DNA from: Planctomycetota bacterium
Lineage (GTDB): Bacteria > Planctomycetota > Planctomycetia > Pirellulales > Pirellulaceae
Length of the DNA: 22,046 nt
Assembly (NCBI GenBank): GCA_024274855.1
Contig: JAJSAJ010000004.1
Span: forward strand, 1 to 22,046
Direction of reading: 5' to 3'
The position numbers were made by a program, and so were the translations under genes. Positions 7,059-14,155 of the stretch are shown piece after piece. Each line of letters begins with the position of its first letter. Position 1 is the stretch's first letter. A model generated the notes under the pieces. That model was not told where the DNA came from. It made no database searches and saw only the letters and a list, made by a program, of their open reading frames with translations.

Positions 7059-8399
7059 TTAGTCGGGCAGGCAGTCAGCCAGTTGATCGATTTCTTCAAG
7101 GGTCCGTTTTTCGGTGACGGCCACCAGGAAACAGTCCTTCAGTTCGGGATACCAACGTCCCAGGGCAATGCCGGCCAGGCATCCCCCCGCATGTGCTTTC
7201 TTCAAAGCCTGCTCCACCTGACCTTGTTTGTCCTGAATCACGAATTCTTTGAACATGGGCGCCGCGAATTTCAGATTGTATCTATCTCGCTCGGTAATGC
7301 GTTGGGCCGCGTAGTGAGCTTTCTGGGTGCACAATGTGGCAGTCTCTTGCAGGCCATGAGGTCCCATCCAACTCAGATAGATCGCGGCACGTAATGCAAA
7401 GAGCCCTTGATTCGTGCAAATATTACTCGTCGCTTTGTCCCGGCGGATATGCTGCTCACGCGTTTGCAGGGTCAGTACCCAGCAACGGCGTCCTCGCCGA
7501 TCAACGGTTTGGCCGGCGATTCGACCCGGCAGACGGCGAACAAATCGTTCGCGGCAGGCCATGATGCCCAGGTAGGGGCCCCCAAACTGCATGGGATTTC
7601 CCAGAGACTGACCCTCAGCGACCGCCACGTCGACGCCAAGGTCACCAGGTCGCCTCAAGATGCCAAGACTGATCGGATCGAAAACGGAAACCAGCAACGC
7701 ACCCGCTTGATGGACCTGCTCGGCAATCCCGTCAACAGGCTCGAGGTTCCCGAAAAAATTGGGGTGCTGAATCAGTACGCATGCGACTTGATCGTCCAGT
7801 TCGGCCGACAACGCACTCGGTTCAAGGCGGCCTCCGGCAGTTGGGATGGTGACCAACTCGGCATCAAGATTCGCCAAATAGGTCTGGATGACCTGGCGAT
7901 ACTCCGGATGAAGACTCGTTGTTGTTATGACTTTCCGGTGGCGCCGAGTTACGCTCATGCTTAGAAGTACGGCCTCAATCGTCGCGGACCCACCGTCGTA
8001 TAAGCTGGCGTTGGAAACGTCCATGCCCGTCAGTTGGCAGATCAACGTCTGGTACTCGAACATCGCCTGCAAGTTGCCCTGACTCACTTCCGGTTGGTAT
8101 GGCGTGTACGATGTATAGAACTCCGCACGTGTCGCAATTGCGTCGACGACCGATGGGATGAAGTGATCGTAGCTGCCGCCACCAAGAAAGCAGCGATGTT
8201 TCGTACCTTGGGCGTTGCGTTGGGCCAACTGCTCCATGTGTTGCGTCAGTTCCAGTTCGCTCATTGGCGGACGCATATCGAGCGGACGTTTCAGACGCAT
8301 TGAATCTGGGATCGATTCCAACAGGTCATCAATCGATGTGGCACCAATTGCCGCGAGCATCGCTTGTTGGTCTTCTTGGTTATTCAGGAAATAGGGCAT
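7059..8399 (-). CDS. gcvPA: Glycine dehydrogenase (decarboxylating), subunit 1
   Basis: The 446-residue product is the N-terminal-half subunit of the split P-protein and works as a heterotetramer with GcvPB in the glycine cleavage complex. Family motifs include the start MPYFLNN, FLGGGSYDHFIPSVVDAI, FYTSYTPYQPEVSQG, LYDGGSATIEA, and the C-terminal NICTNQGLFALRAAIYLSWM region. The segment EGQSLGNPMQFGGPYLG is also typical. This subunit has no PLP lysine of its own, as is normal for the split form. The frame is intact and of usual length, with ATG at 8399. It sits between gcvH (155 bases upstream) and gcvPB. Confidence 0.95.
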   Translation of the reverse strand: MPYFLNNQEDQQAMLAAIGATSIDDLLESIPDSMRLKRPLDMRPPMSELELTQHMEQLAQRNAQGTKHRCFLGGGSYDHFIPSVVDAIATRAEFYTSYTPYQPEVSQGNLQAMFEYQTLICQLTGMDVSNASLYDGGSATIEAVLLSMSVTRRHRKVITTTSLHPEYRQVIQTYLANLDAELVTIPTAGGRLEPSALSAELDDQVACVLIQHPNFFGNLEPVDGIAEQVHQAGALLVSVFDPISLGILRRPGDLGVDVAVAEGQSLGNPMQFGGPYLGIMACRERFVRRLPGRIAGQTVDRRGRRCWVLTLQTREQHIRRDKATSNICTNQGLFALRAAIYLSWMGPHGLQETATLCTQKAHYAAQRITERDRYNLKFAAPMFKEFVIQDKQGQVEQALKKAHAGGCLAGIALGRWYPELKDCFLVAVTEKRTLEEIDQLADCLPD

Positions 8400-8554
8400 G
8401 GATTATCTGCTGTCGATAGGAGTTCCGAGACGCGAGTGAGTCGAGTAACGGGTTCACTCCGAGCATGATGGGCGACGAGCGTCGCCTGACACGCCGAAAG
8501 GAACGCGCCTATTCGACCGAACCTTACTGAGTGGTGAAAGATGAAGGGCTGCAA

Positions 8555-8950
8555 TCAGCTCTCCGCGGCACATTGTTGTTGGTAAGCCGCGTAGTCCATT
8601 AACTTCGAAAGACCACTCTCGTCGGTTATGCGAATCTTTGCGATCCAACCGGCTTCGTACGGACTTTCACCAAGTGTTTCCAGGTGATCGGGTAACGCCG
8701 TGTTCACGTCGATCACTTCCCCGCCAACTGGGCTGTAAAGGGGACTGACTGCTTTGACCGATTCGACTTCACCGAGTTCCTGGCCGGTCGCCAGAATCGT
8801 GCCGACCGCAGGTAGTTCCATATAGACCAGATCGGTCAGTTGTTCGATGGCGAACGCCGAGATCCCGACAGTGGCGATCTTCGAACCATCCTGGTCGACT
8901 ACGTGGACCCATTCATGGGTTTCCGCAAAGAGTAGGTCTTCGGGTTTCAC
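8555..8950 (-). CDS. gcvH: Glycine cleavage system H protein
   Basis: The 131-residue product is the lipoyl carrier that shuttles the aminomethyl group from the P-protein to the T-protein and is then reoxidised by the L-protein. The lipoylation site is K66 in the classical ESVKAVSP turn. The N-terminal THEWVHV and the ISAFAIEQLTDLVYMELPAVG segment fit the family, and length is normal. Translation begins at GTG 8950 (the preceding bases also form an overlapping, out-of-frame ATG); TAAGGA lies 7 bases upstream. That ribosome-binding site lies in one copy of a tandem duplication whose other copy carries the distal stop of gcvT. The LipM-like protein encoded downstream is a likely modifier of K66. 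Confidence 0.96.
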   Translation of the reverse strand: MKPEDLLFAETHEWVHVVDQDGSKIATVGISAFAIEQLTDLVYMELPAVGTILATGQELGEVESVKAVSPLYSPVGGEVIDVNTALPDHLETLGESPYEAGWIAKIRITDESGLSKLMDYAAYQQQCAAES

Positions 8951-8955
8951 ATTTT

Positions 8956-8989
8956 ATTCCTTACGAAGAAGGGGCGATTCCTTACGAAG
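8956..8989 (-). repeat. Tandem duplication at the gcvT-gcvH junction
   Basis: ATTCCTTACGAAG (plus strand) occurs at 8956-8968 and 8977-8989, a 21-base period. Read on the minus strand, each copy is CTTCGTAAGGAAT. In the upstream copy the TAA is the in-frame stop that ends the detached gcvT tail (8982-8984). In the other copy TAAGGA is the gcvH ribosome-binding site. The original junction was probably a gcvT stop directly fused to the gcvH Shine-Dalgarno, later duplicated. Confidence 0.7.
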
Positions 8990-9077
8990 CAGGTCGTGAG
9001 TAAAACGGAAGCTTGACAACCTTCGCCGAAACGCGCCGGCCGCGGATGTCGATGTCCAGCGATGTCCCGGGCTCGCT
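8982..9077 (-). pseudogene. gcvT: Detached C-terminal tail of GcvT after an in-frame TGA
   Basis: Directly after the TGA at 9080-9078 the same frame continues for 31 codons to a TAA at 8984-8982. The encoded stretch starts SEPGTSLDIDIRGRR and ends VVKLPFY plus a few residues, which is the standard end of T-proteins (EPGT...V.IRGK...A.VVKLPFY). It has no start codon of its own, so it is translated only if the TGA is read through or is a sequence error. Confidence 0.8.
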
Positions 9078-10100
9078 TCATGCCGGTTCGACATAGGCCC
9101 TCGCAATCGATTGATTGAGTGTTGGAGAAAACGAACCGCTGGTCACTTCACCGATTGCCCGACTAGCGGCAAGCACTTTGTAGTGTTCGCGGGCCGCACG
9201 TCGGCCGGAAAGCGTTAATCCGACGCGTCGCGGCCAGGATCCACTCGCCTTGATCGCAGCCAACGCATCACGGCCGATGAAGTCGTGCTGGTCCAGTTGG
9301 ACCGCAAATGCAAGGCCTGCTTGGAACGGATGAATCGATTCGGTCAATTCGTGGCCATAGAGGGGCATGGCCGCTTCAAGACGCAGCGTGTCTCGCGCCC
9401 CCAGCCCAACAGGCATCGCGCCAACAGACGCTCCACCGTCCAGAATGCGCTGCCACAATTCAGTGGCGAAAGCCGCCTCGACGATCAATTCGCAACCATC
9501 TTCGCCCGTGTATCCGGTGCGGCTGACGATCAACTCGTGATCGTCAATCAGCGTGATTGTGCCGGTGTAGTATTTCATGCCGGCCAGCTCGATGCCGAGT
9601 GCTGTTGAGGCCAAGCCGACCGCAGCCGGGCCTTGGACCGCGATCATCGCTGTTTCAAGCGTCCGGTCTTCCAATGAAACATCTTCGGATTCCGAGATAT
9701 GCTGGCCGATCCAACGGACGATTTTCTCGCGATTGCCGGCGTTAACAACCATCATCCATCGTGACAAGCCATCAGGTTGGGCCAGGTGGTAGACAAGGAC
9801 ATCATCCAGAATGCCTCCCTGGTCACTCGTGACGAGCCCGTAGCGGATGCCGCCGGGTTTCAAGCGGGCGACGCGGCGAGTCACCAGGCGATCAAGCAGA
9901 GCGGAAGCTCCCGATCCGTTGAACCGCAGGCGCCCCATGTGCGAAATGTCAAACAGGCCAACGCCTGTCCGTGTGGCAGTGTGCTCCTGAATGATCGACC
10001 TGTATTGAACTGGCATCGACCAGCCGGCAAAATCGACCAGACGTCCATTATGGGATGCGTGCCAGTCATAGAGCGGGGTACGTAGCGGAGGATTGGTCAT
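9078..10100 (-). CDS. gcvT: Glycine cleavage system T protein (aminomethyltransferase), truncated by in-frame TGA
   Basis: GcvT transfers the methylene carbon from the aminomethyl-lipoyl arm of GcvH to tetrahydrofolate and releases ammonia. The 340-residue frame from ATG 10100 has the expected motifs: HGRLVDFAGWSMPVQY-like N-terminus (residues 15-33), FDISHMGR (50-57), GGILDD (95-100, containing the equivalent of the catalytic Asp), VVNAGN (118-123), SRTGYTGEDGCEL and GLGARDTLRLEA. It stops at TGA just after AYVEPA, while family members continue for about 30 residues, and those residues follow in the same frame (8982-9077). Full length would be about 372, normal for the family. The lost strands belong to the C-terminal barrel, so the short form may be unstable. 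No clear ribosome-binding site precedes the ATG. gcvH lies downstream. Confidence 0.92.
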   Translation of the reverse strand: MTNPPLRTPLYDWHASHNGRLVDFAGWSMPVQYRSIIQEHTATRTGVGLFDISHMGRLRFNGSGASALLDRLVTRRVARLKPGGIRYGLVTSDQGGILDDVLVYHLAQPDGLSRWMMVVNAGNREKIVRWIGQHISESEDVSLEDRTLETAMIAVQGPAAVGLASTALGIELAGMKYYTGTITLIDDHELIVSRTGYTGEDGCELIVEAAFATELWQRILDGGASVGAMPVGLGARDTLRLEAAMPLYGHELTESIHPFQAGLAFAVQLDQHDFIGRDALAAIKASGSWPRRVGLTLSGRRAAREHYKVLAASRAIGEVTSGSFSPTLNQSIARAYVEPA

Positions 10101-10142
10101 CGGGCAATACTACGATGCTCGCGCAACGTTCCTTTCAATCTG

Positions 10143-10160
10143 AAAAGGTGCCAGACCCCA
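10143..10160. repeat. Possible degenerate REP half-site upstream of gcvT
   Basis: AAAAGGTGCCAGACCCCA resembles the arms of the inverted repeat at 6903-6980 (GGGGTC/GACCCC ends). No matching second arm is evident nearby, although AAGGTGCC recurs at about 10208. It lies in the 270-base gap between rnr and gcvT. Confidence 0.35.
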
Positions 10161-10370
10161 CGCGTTCAACCTGTCTTGCCAGACGGCTAAAAGGTTACCA
10201 ACACATCAAGGTGCCAATGGGCGAATAGCGGCATTGTAGCCTATCGCGGGCAACTTTCCAGAGCCAGCCGTTTGCGCGCGGCGGGTCACGGGAGAACAGG
10301 ACCGCCAGCCAACTCATGGTGGCCCCAGGCCTGTCCGAGTGCGATTTCGCCTCGCTAGGGTAAGGGCCCA

Positions 10371-11732
10371 CTACTTCCCTCGCCGCTTGCCTCGCTTGGG
10401 TTTACTCCCTTTCTTCCGCCCCTGGTTCGGGCCGGTCGCCGATTCTGGCTGCCCTCGTTTTGATGACTGGGCCGAACGGGCCGCTCGGATTCGCTTGATG
10501 ATCCGAAAGTCGAGTTCTCGCCGATCCAGGTTCACATGGTAAATCTCGACTTGGACCAAGTCTCCCAATCCGAATCGATTGTCCTCGCGCCGCCCGGTCA
10601 GGCTGTGAGTGGACGCATCGTAGTGATAGTAATCGTCGGAAATCGAGCTGATATGGACGAGTCCCTCGGCGGGCAGTTTTGTCCCCTGAACAAAAAGACC
10701 GTACTCTTCAACGCCGGTAATCACGGCTTCCATTTTCTGGCCAATCTGTTCGCTCAGATAGGCCAGAAGTTTGACCTTGATCAACTCTCGCTCGGCCGAC
10801 TCCGCTCGCTGCTCGCGGTCCGAACAGTGCTCACCCAACGCCATGAGTTCGCCCATGTTGTTGCGTGGCTTCTTTCCGGACGCCATCGCATCGATCAGAC
10901 GGTGGATCGTCAGATCCGGATAACGACGAATCGGTGATGTGAAATGGCAGTAGTGGGTCTTGTTCAGGGCGTAGTGCCCTTCTTGTTGCGGGCCGTAGAC
11001 GGCCTTTTGCATGGCACGCAGTACGGCATAGTTTACCGCCTGCTGTTCCGGCCGGCCGTCAACTTCCTCAAGAACGCGTTTGATCTCGAATCGGCTTGCC
11101 ATGTTGTCACAAGAGATTCCCAGGTCGCGGACGAATTGGGTCAAGTCGCGGAGCTTTATCGGAGACGGCAGTGGGTGAACACGCCGCAAGAACAACAGGT
11201 CGTGGTCGGTCAGCCATTGGGCAACAGCTTCGTTGGCCGCGAGCATGAACTCCTCGATAATCTGGTGGCTCTCCGTGTGCTCGACCACGTGCGCACCCTC
11301 AACCTGCCCGTTGTCGTTCAGGTCAATCTTGACTTCCGGAAGTATCAACTCAAGTGAACCGTGCTCGAGGCGGCGTTCACGCAAGACTCGGGCCAGTTCG
11401 ACCATGTCGCCCAGCAGCCTGTGGACTTCCGCCGAAAGTGGTTCGATCCAGGGTTTCGGATCGTCGATATACTGTTGGACTTCCGTGTAATCGAATCGAT
11501 GAGTGCTTTGAATGGCCGATCGCGTGATTTCCGTGTGGATCGGTACTCCTTGGGGTGTCATTTCCAGGAAAGCAGTTTTGGTAAAGCGTATCTTGTGCGG
11601 CTGAAGGCTGGCGAGATTGTTTGAGATTACCTCGGGAAGCATGGGAATCACTTGATCGGGCAGGTAAACGCTGGTGCCTCGTTCACGAGCCTCGCGGTCA
11701 AGGGGGGATTTGGGGGGCACAAAATGGGTCAC
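10371..11732 (-). CDS. rnr: Ribonuclease R, C-terminal fragment (most of RNB, S1, basic tail)
   Basis: The 453-residue frame opens at a GTG (11732) that is really an internal codon of the RNase R catalytic domain: 15 codons further upstream, still in frame, KLDNGHWRLGVHIAD leads back to the TAA at 11780-11778. It contains the rest of the RNB domain (RGTSVYLPDQVIPMLPE, then HYCHFTSPIRRYPDLTIHR with its conserved Arg pair), an S1 RNA-binding domain near residues 335-415 (GVEEYGLFVQGTKLPAEGLV) and a Lys/Arg-rich tail typical of RNase R. Alone it lacks the catalytic aspartates, the cold-shock domains and the winged helix, so it should not be an active exoribonuclease. It ends with TAG at 10371. 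Confidence 0.88.
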   Translation of the reverse strand: MTHFVPPKSPLDREARERGTSVYLPDQVIPMLPEVISNNLASLQPHKIRFTKTAFLEMTPQGVPIHTEITRSAIQSTHRFDYTEVQQYIDDPKPWIEPLSAEVHRLLGDMVELARVLRERRLEHGSLELILPEVKIDLNDNGQVEGAHVVEHTESHQIIEEFMLAANEAVAQWLTDHDLLFLRRVHPLPSPIKLRDLTQFVRDLGISCDNMASRFEIKRVLEEVDGRPEQQAVNYAVLRAMQKAVYGPQQEGHYALNKTHYCHFTSPIRRYPDLTIHRLIDAMASGKKPRNNMGELMALGEHCSDREQRAESAERELIKVKLLAYLSEQIGQKMEAVITGVEEYGLFVQGTKLPAEGLVHISSISDDYYHYDASTHSLTGRREDNRFGLGDLVQVEIYHVNLDRRELDFRIIKRIRAARSAQSSKRGQPESATGPNQGRKKGSKPKRGKRRGK

Positions 11733-11777
11733 GTCGGCAATGTGTACGCCGAGACGCCAGTGGCCGTTGTCAAGTTT

Positions 11778-12629
11778 TTACAGAGAGATCGCGTCATCAA
11801 AGTCACGCGCATCGGCCGGGTCGATTGTCACGATCGTCAGATGGGTCAAGTCGGTGCGGTCGGTCCGCTGCTCAGGGTCGAATTGTTCGGCCTGCTGGCG
11901 TGCCGATTGCAGTACTTCCTCGGGGAAATCATCTGGCAAACTGTATTCGCGGATGATCGAGAGCGTATCGACGCCCGGCTCCCCTCGCGGTCCGAGCACT
12001 TCGGTGATCACGCCTTCGCCTTCTCGCCGTGGAGACGGGAATCGGATCATTTCGATCACGACCTTATCTCCCGCTCGCACACTCTTTGCACTCGGGTCAC
12101 CGACCGGGATCTGATGCGAAAACACATTGCCGTCGACCTGAACGTACCCCATGTCGCCGCTTGGCTTGTACGTTCCGACAAACTGGTGTGTTTCACGCTC
12201 AACAATCTCTACGATTTCACCCCGGATCCGTCGATCGGGCCCCTTACCTTTTTCCCGCCGCACGCGCACGCGAACGATATCGCCGTTTGACGCATCCAAG
12301 GTCTGCCGGACCGATACATAAATATCCGGTTCCGGTTCGGCGGTGCTGGACCGTTTGCGCGTTCGGACAAAGCCAAACCCGGCCTTGGTTCGCCGAAACG
12401 TGCCGATTCGATCAAGATCATTCGGCGCCGATTCGGCCGCATAAACCAGGTGGTTGACCCCGTACGTCAACTCGCCTCTCTTCACCATCCGCTTGATCGC
12501 TTTTCGTACCTCGGCTCGGCCTGACTCTGGAATTCCAAGCTGTTTCGCAATGACTCGCGGCTTGACCGGACGATACTGGTCCATCCTGACATGCGCCAGA
12601 ATACGTGTTTCGAGGTTCGGGGTGTTCAT
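11778..12629 (-). CDS. rnr: Ribonuclease R, N-terminal fragment (winged helix, cold-shock domains, catalytic Asp cluster)
   Basis: RNase R is a processive 3'-5' exoribonuclease that degrades structured RNA. From ATG 12629 (AGGA 10 bases upstream; an upstream GTG at 12680 is less likely) the 283 residues comprise a winged-helix domain (about 1-65), two OB/cold-shock-like domains (GTFRRTKAGFGFVR at 76-89; GTYKPSGDMGYVQV at 152-165) and the start of the RNB domain. The metal-binding aspartates are present as D270, D276, D278 and D279 in DPADARDFDDAIS. A TAA (11780-11778) then interrupts the gene at a position where homologues, including E. coli RNase R, carry Glu (GAA to TAA is one change). The same frame continues without indel into the fragment at 11732-10371; together they would give about 752 residues, normal for RNase R. 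Confidence 0.88.
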   Translation of the reverse strand: MNTPNLETRILAHVRMDQYRPVKPRVIAKQLGIPESGRAEVRKAIKRMVKRGELTYGVNHLVYAAESAPNDLDRIGTFRRTKAGFGFVRTRKRSSTAEPEPDIYVSVRQTLDASNGDIVRVRVRREKGKGPDRRIRGEIVEIVERETHQFVGTYKPSGDMGYVQVDGNVFSHQIPVGDPSAKSVRAGDKVVIEMIRFPSPRREGEGVITEVLGPRGEPGVDTLSIIREYSLPDDFPEEVLQSARQQAEQFDPEQRTDRTDLTHLTIVTIDPADARDFDDAISL

Positions 12630-12725
12630 GACTTGCTTGTCCTGCTCTTGTTTCGTTCGTTTAATCCGAACCACGGCCACGTTACAAGCAAATCGCCAAG
12701 ACGCGGACGATCTTGAGGGTGCCTG

Positions 12726-13361
12726 TCAAAGAGCGTCCTTGTCGCCGGAAGTAGCGAGACGTTTGTAGATCTTGCGGCCCAGGTTCGGCTGATAGGCTGT
12801 CCAGTTGCTGTCGGCATTGATGTCGGTCGCGATCAACTGGCTGAACGCGTGGATTTTGGCATCCATGTTGTCTAGAAAATGCAAGACCATGGCTTCGATG
12901 GTCATTGGCAGCTTCGGGCTCCCAAATTCATACTGTCCGTGGTGACTTAGTATCATGTGCTTCAGTTGCAGCCGAAGCTCCTCGGGGAAAGGCTCTCCGG
13001 ACAATGCCTCCGATTCCCGGATCTTCTGTTCCAGCAACTCGACGCCAATAATCAAATGACCGATCAGCTGCCCGGCATCACTGTACGCCAGTTCCCGGTC
13101 GTAAGTCAATTCGTCGATCTTGCCAATATCGTGAAGAAAAGCGCCCAGTGCCAAGAGATCGGCATCGATCTCTGGATACTGTGGAGCGACAACGGCACAA
13201 AGGTCCATCAAGCTGACGACGTGTTCGAGGAGGCCGCCGTGATAGGCATGATGATTCTTGATCGCAGCCGGTGCCCGAGTGAACTTGTCCATCAACGACT
13301 CGTCGATCAGGAAGCACTCGGCCAGCACCCGCAGGTGGTCGTCGCCGATGCCTCGCAGCAT
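12726..13361 (-). CDS. HD-domain part of YhaM-like 3'-5' exoribonuclease
   Basis: The 211-residue frame holds an HD phosphohydrolase domain with its metal ligands: H47 (GGLLEH), H77-D78 (LHDIGK), H102, H140-H141 (LSHHGQYEFGSP) and D164. The KNHHAYHGGLLEHV signature is that of the YhaM/CBF1 exoribonucleases, which join an OB-fold to an HD domain. The ATG at 13361 comes directly after the TAA ending the OB-fold frame (TAAATG), and both lie in the same frame. So this is either the second half of one gene broken by a nonsense mutation, or a naturally split, translationally coupled subunit. No independent ribosome-binding site precedes the ATG. rnr starts about 100 bases downstream. Confidence 0.85.
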   Translation of the reverse strand: MLRGIGDDHLRVLAECFLIDESLMDKFTRAPAAIKNHHAYHGGLLEHVVSLMDLCAVVAPQYPEIDADLLALGAFLHDIGKIDELTYDRELAYSDAGQLIGHLIIGVELLEQKIRESEALSGEPFPEELRLQLKHMILSHHGQYEFGSPKLPMTIEAMVLHFLDNMDAKIHAFSQLIATDINADSNWTAYQPNLGRKIYKRLATSGDKDAL

Positions 13362-13715
13362 TTACGCAAGATGGGTTGCAAGACGATCGATTTCCCGAGA
13401 ACCAAGTGTTGTGAATTCGCTTTCATCCACGCTGTAAGGATCGACGCGATCAACTCGCTGAACGATCATCTGCAATGCGCCGTTATAGACCTGGGTCGTC
13501 GCCTGAATGCGTACATAATCGCCGCTCTCGAAGCCCATGCAAACCTGGTCGTTCGCGTTCCATAGCATCGCGTTGACCGAGCCCGTTCGGTCTGCCAGTC
13601 GCAATTGCAGATATGGATTTCCGTTGCGATTTGTCCGAAGCTGCTTGTCGGAGACGAGAAATACCTCGTTAACGGTCTCGCGTTCGCCCATTTGGTTGAT
13701 ATAACGCCGAGTCAT
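13362..13715 (-). CDS. OB-fold part of YhaM-like 3'-5' exoribonuclease
   Basis: This 117-residue frame (ATG 13715) encodes a nucleic-acid-binding OB-fold of the tRNA-anticodon type. It has the YhaM-like N-terminus RRYINQMGERETVNEVFLV, then QLRTNRNGNPYLQLRLADRT and SVNAMLWN. In YhaM this domain grips the RNA and is fused to the HD nuclease domain in one protein of about 310-330 residues. Here the frame ends in TAA (13364-13362) and the HD domain follows in the same frame from the next codon; the combined length of 329 residues is normal. The residue replaced is probably Glu (GAA to TAA), which is inference. It is the first gene after the terminator of the large PQQ gene and may head a unit with rnr and gcv. 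Confidence 0.83.
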   Translation of the reverse strand: MTRRYINQMGERETVNEVFLVSDKQLRTNRNGNPYLQLRLADRTGSVNAMLWNANDQVCMGFESGDYVRIQATTQVYNGALQMIVQRVDRVDPYSVDESEFTTLGSREIDRLATHLA

Positions 13716-14074
13716 AATCTGTTCGTTTGTTTCCGTTAGAGACGCAAAACCCGTAGCCCGGTTTTCGCGCCAGGTTCATTTGGATGGATAAGATTGGGGA
13801 CACGTACAGCCGTGCCAGTGCCGGTTACATCGGCACAATCGGTCGTCGAAACGACGTGCGGTGCTGATTCTAGAGCCGTACAAGGATGTTTGCCACCCGG
13901 CGCCAGCGGGTAACCACTGCCGCAATTGCCCGCGGAAAACGGTCGAAGTTCGCCAATTCAGGAAGGGCGGAGTAATCCGGCCTGTAGCCGTGTTATCCCC
14001 GTGCTCCCAGGAACTTACGGCGCGTCCGGATCGGAGATCGCCAGTTTCCCGCCCGGCTGCTCAGCCGCAATTCC
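13716..14074. other. Leader region of the yhaM-rnr genes, several hairpins, no gene
   Basis: No coding frame is supported. Small perfect hairpins occur at 13818-13836 (GTGCCG-7 nt-CGGCAC) and 13842-13855 (GTCGT-CGAA-ACGAC). A bulged stem lies at 13743-13769 (CGCAAAACC with GGTTTTCGCG). These may structure the 5' leader of the exoribonuclease transcript; no known RNA family is recognised. Confidence 0.4.
13867..13895 (-). promoter_or_regulatory. Weak candidate sigma-70 promoter upstream of the yhaM-like gene
   Basis: On the minus strand TGGCAA (13895-13890) is followed after 17 bases by TAGAAT (13872-13867). The -10 box matches 5 of 6 consensus positions and the -35 only 3 of 6. It would start transcription about 145 bases upstream of the yhaM-like ATG, with the hairpins at 13818-13855 in the leader. 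Confidence 0.25.
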
Positions 14075-14105
14075 AAAAAAGTGGCACTGGCCAGGCCAGT
14101 GCCAC
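14075..14105 (-). terminator. Strong rho-independent terminator after the large PQQ gene
   Basis: A perfect 12-bp inverted repeat (GTGGCACTGGCC at 14081-14092, its complement at 14094-14105) has a single-base centre and is preceded on the plus strand by six A residues (14075-14080). The minus-strand RNA thus has a GC-rich hairpin followed by a U-tract, 50 bases past the stop of the 1662-residue gene. Its ends (GTGGC/GCCAC) match the small hairpin repeats elsewhere in the window. Confidence 0.85.
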
Positions 14106-14155
14106 GCTGTCAGCAAACATGCCCATCCATTGTGTGGGAGGCCCCGATAGTGACC

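Noticed and set aside
9078..9080. TGA in gcvT as a selenocysteine codon
   Set aside because: GcvT is not a known selenoprotein family, the flanking residues do not suggest a Cys position, and no obvious SECIS-type hairpin follows. Nonsense change or sequence error is simpler.
10101..10370. Glycine riboswitch upstream of gcvT
   Set aside because: The minus-strand sequence was searched by eye for the tandem aptamer core motifs and none was found; only a REP-like segment and an isolated TACAAT (10233-10238) are seen.
8982..13364. Reassigned stop codons (alternative genetic code)
   Set aside because: The interrupted genes involve both TAA and TGA, while intact genes here end normally in TAA (834, 7059), TGA (1671, 8555, 12726) and TAG (3189, 4291, 14156). 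Long frames contain no further internal stops.
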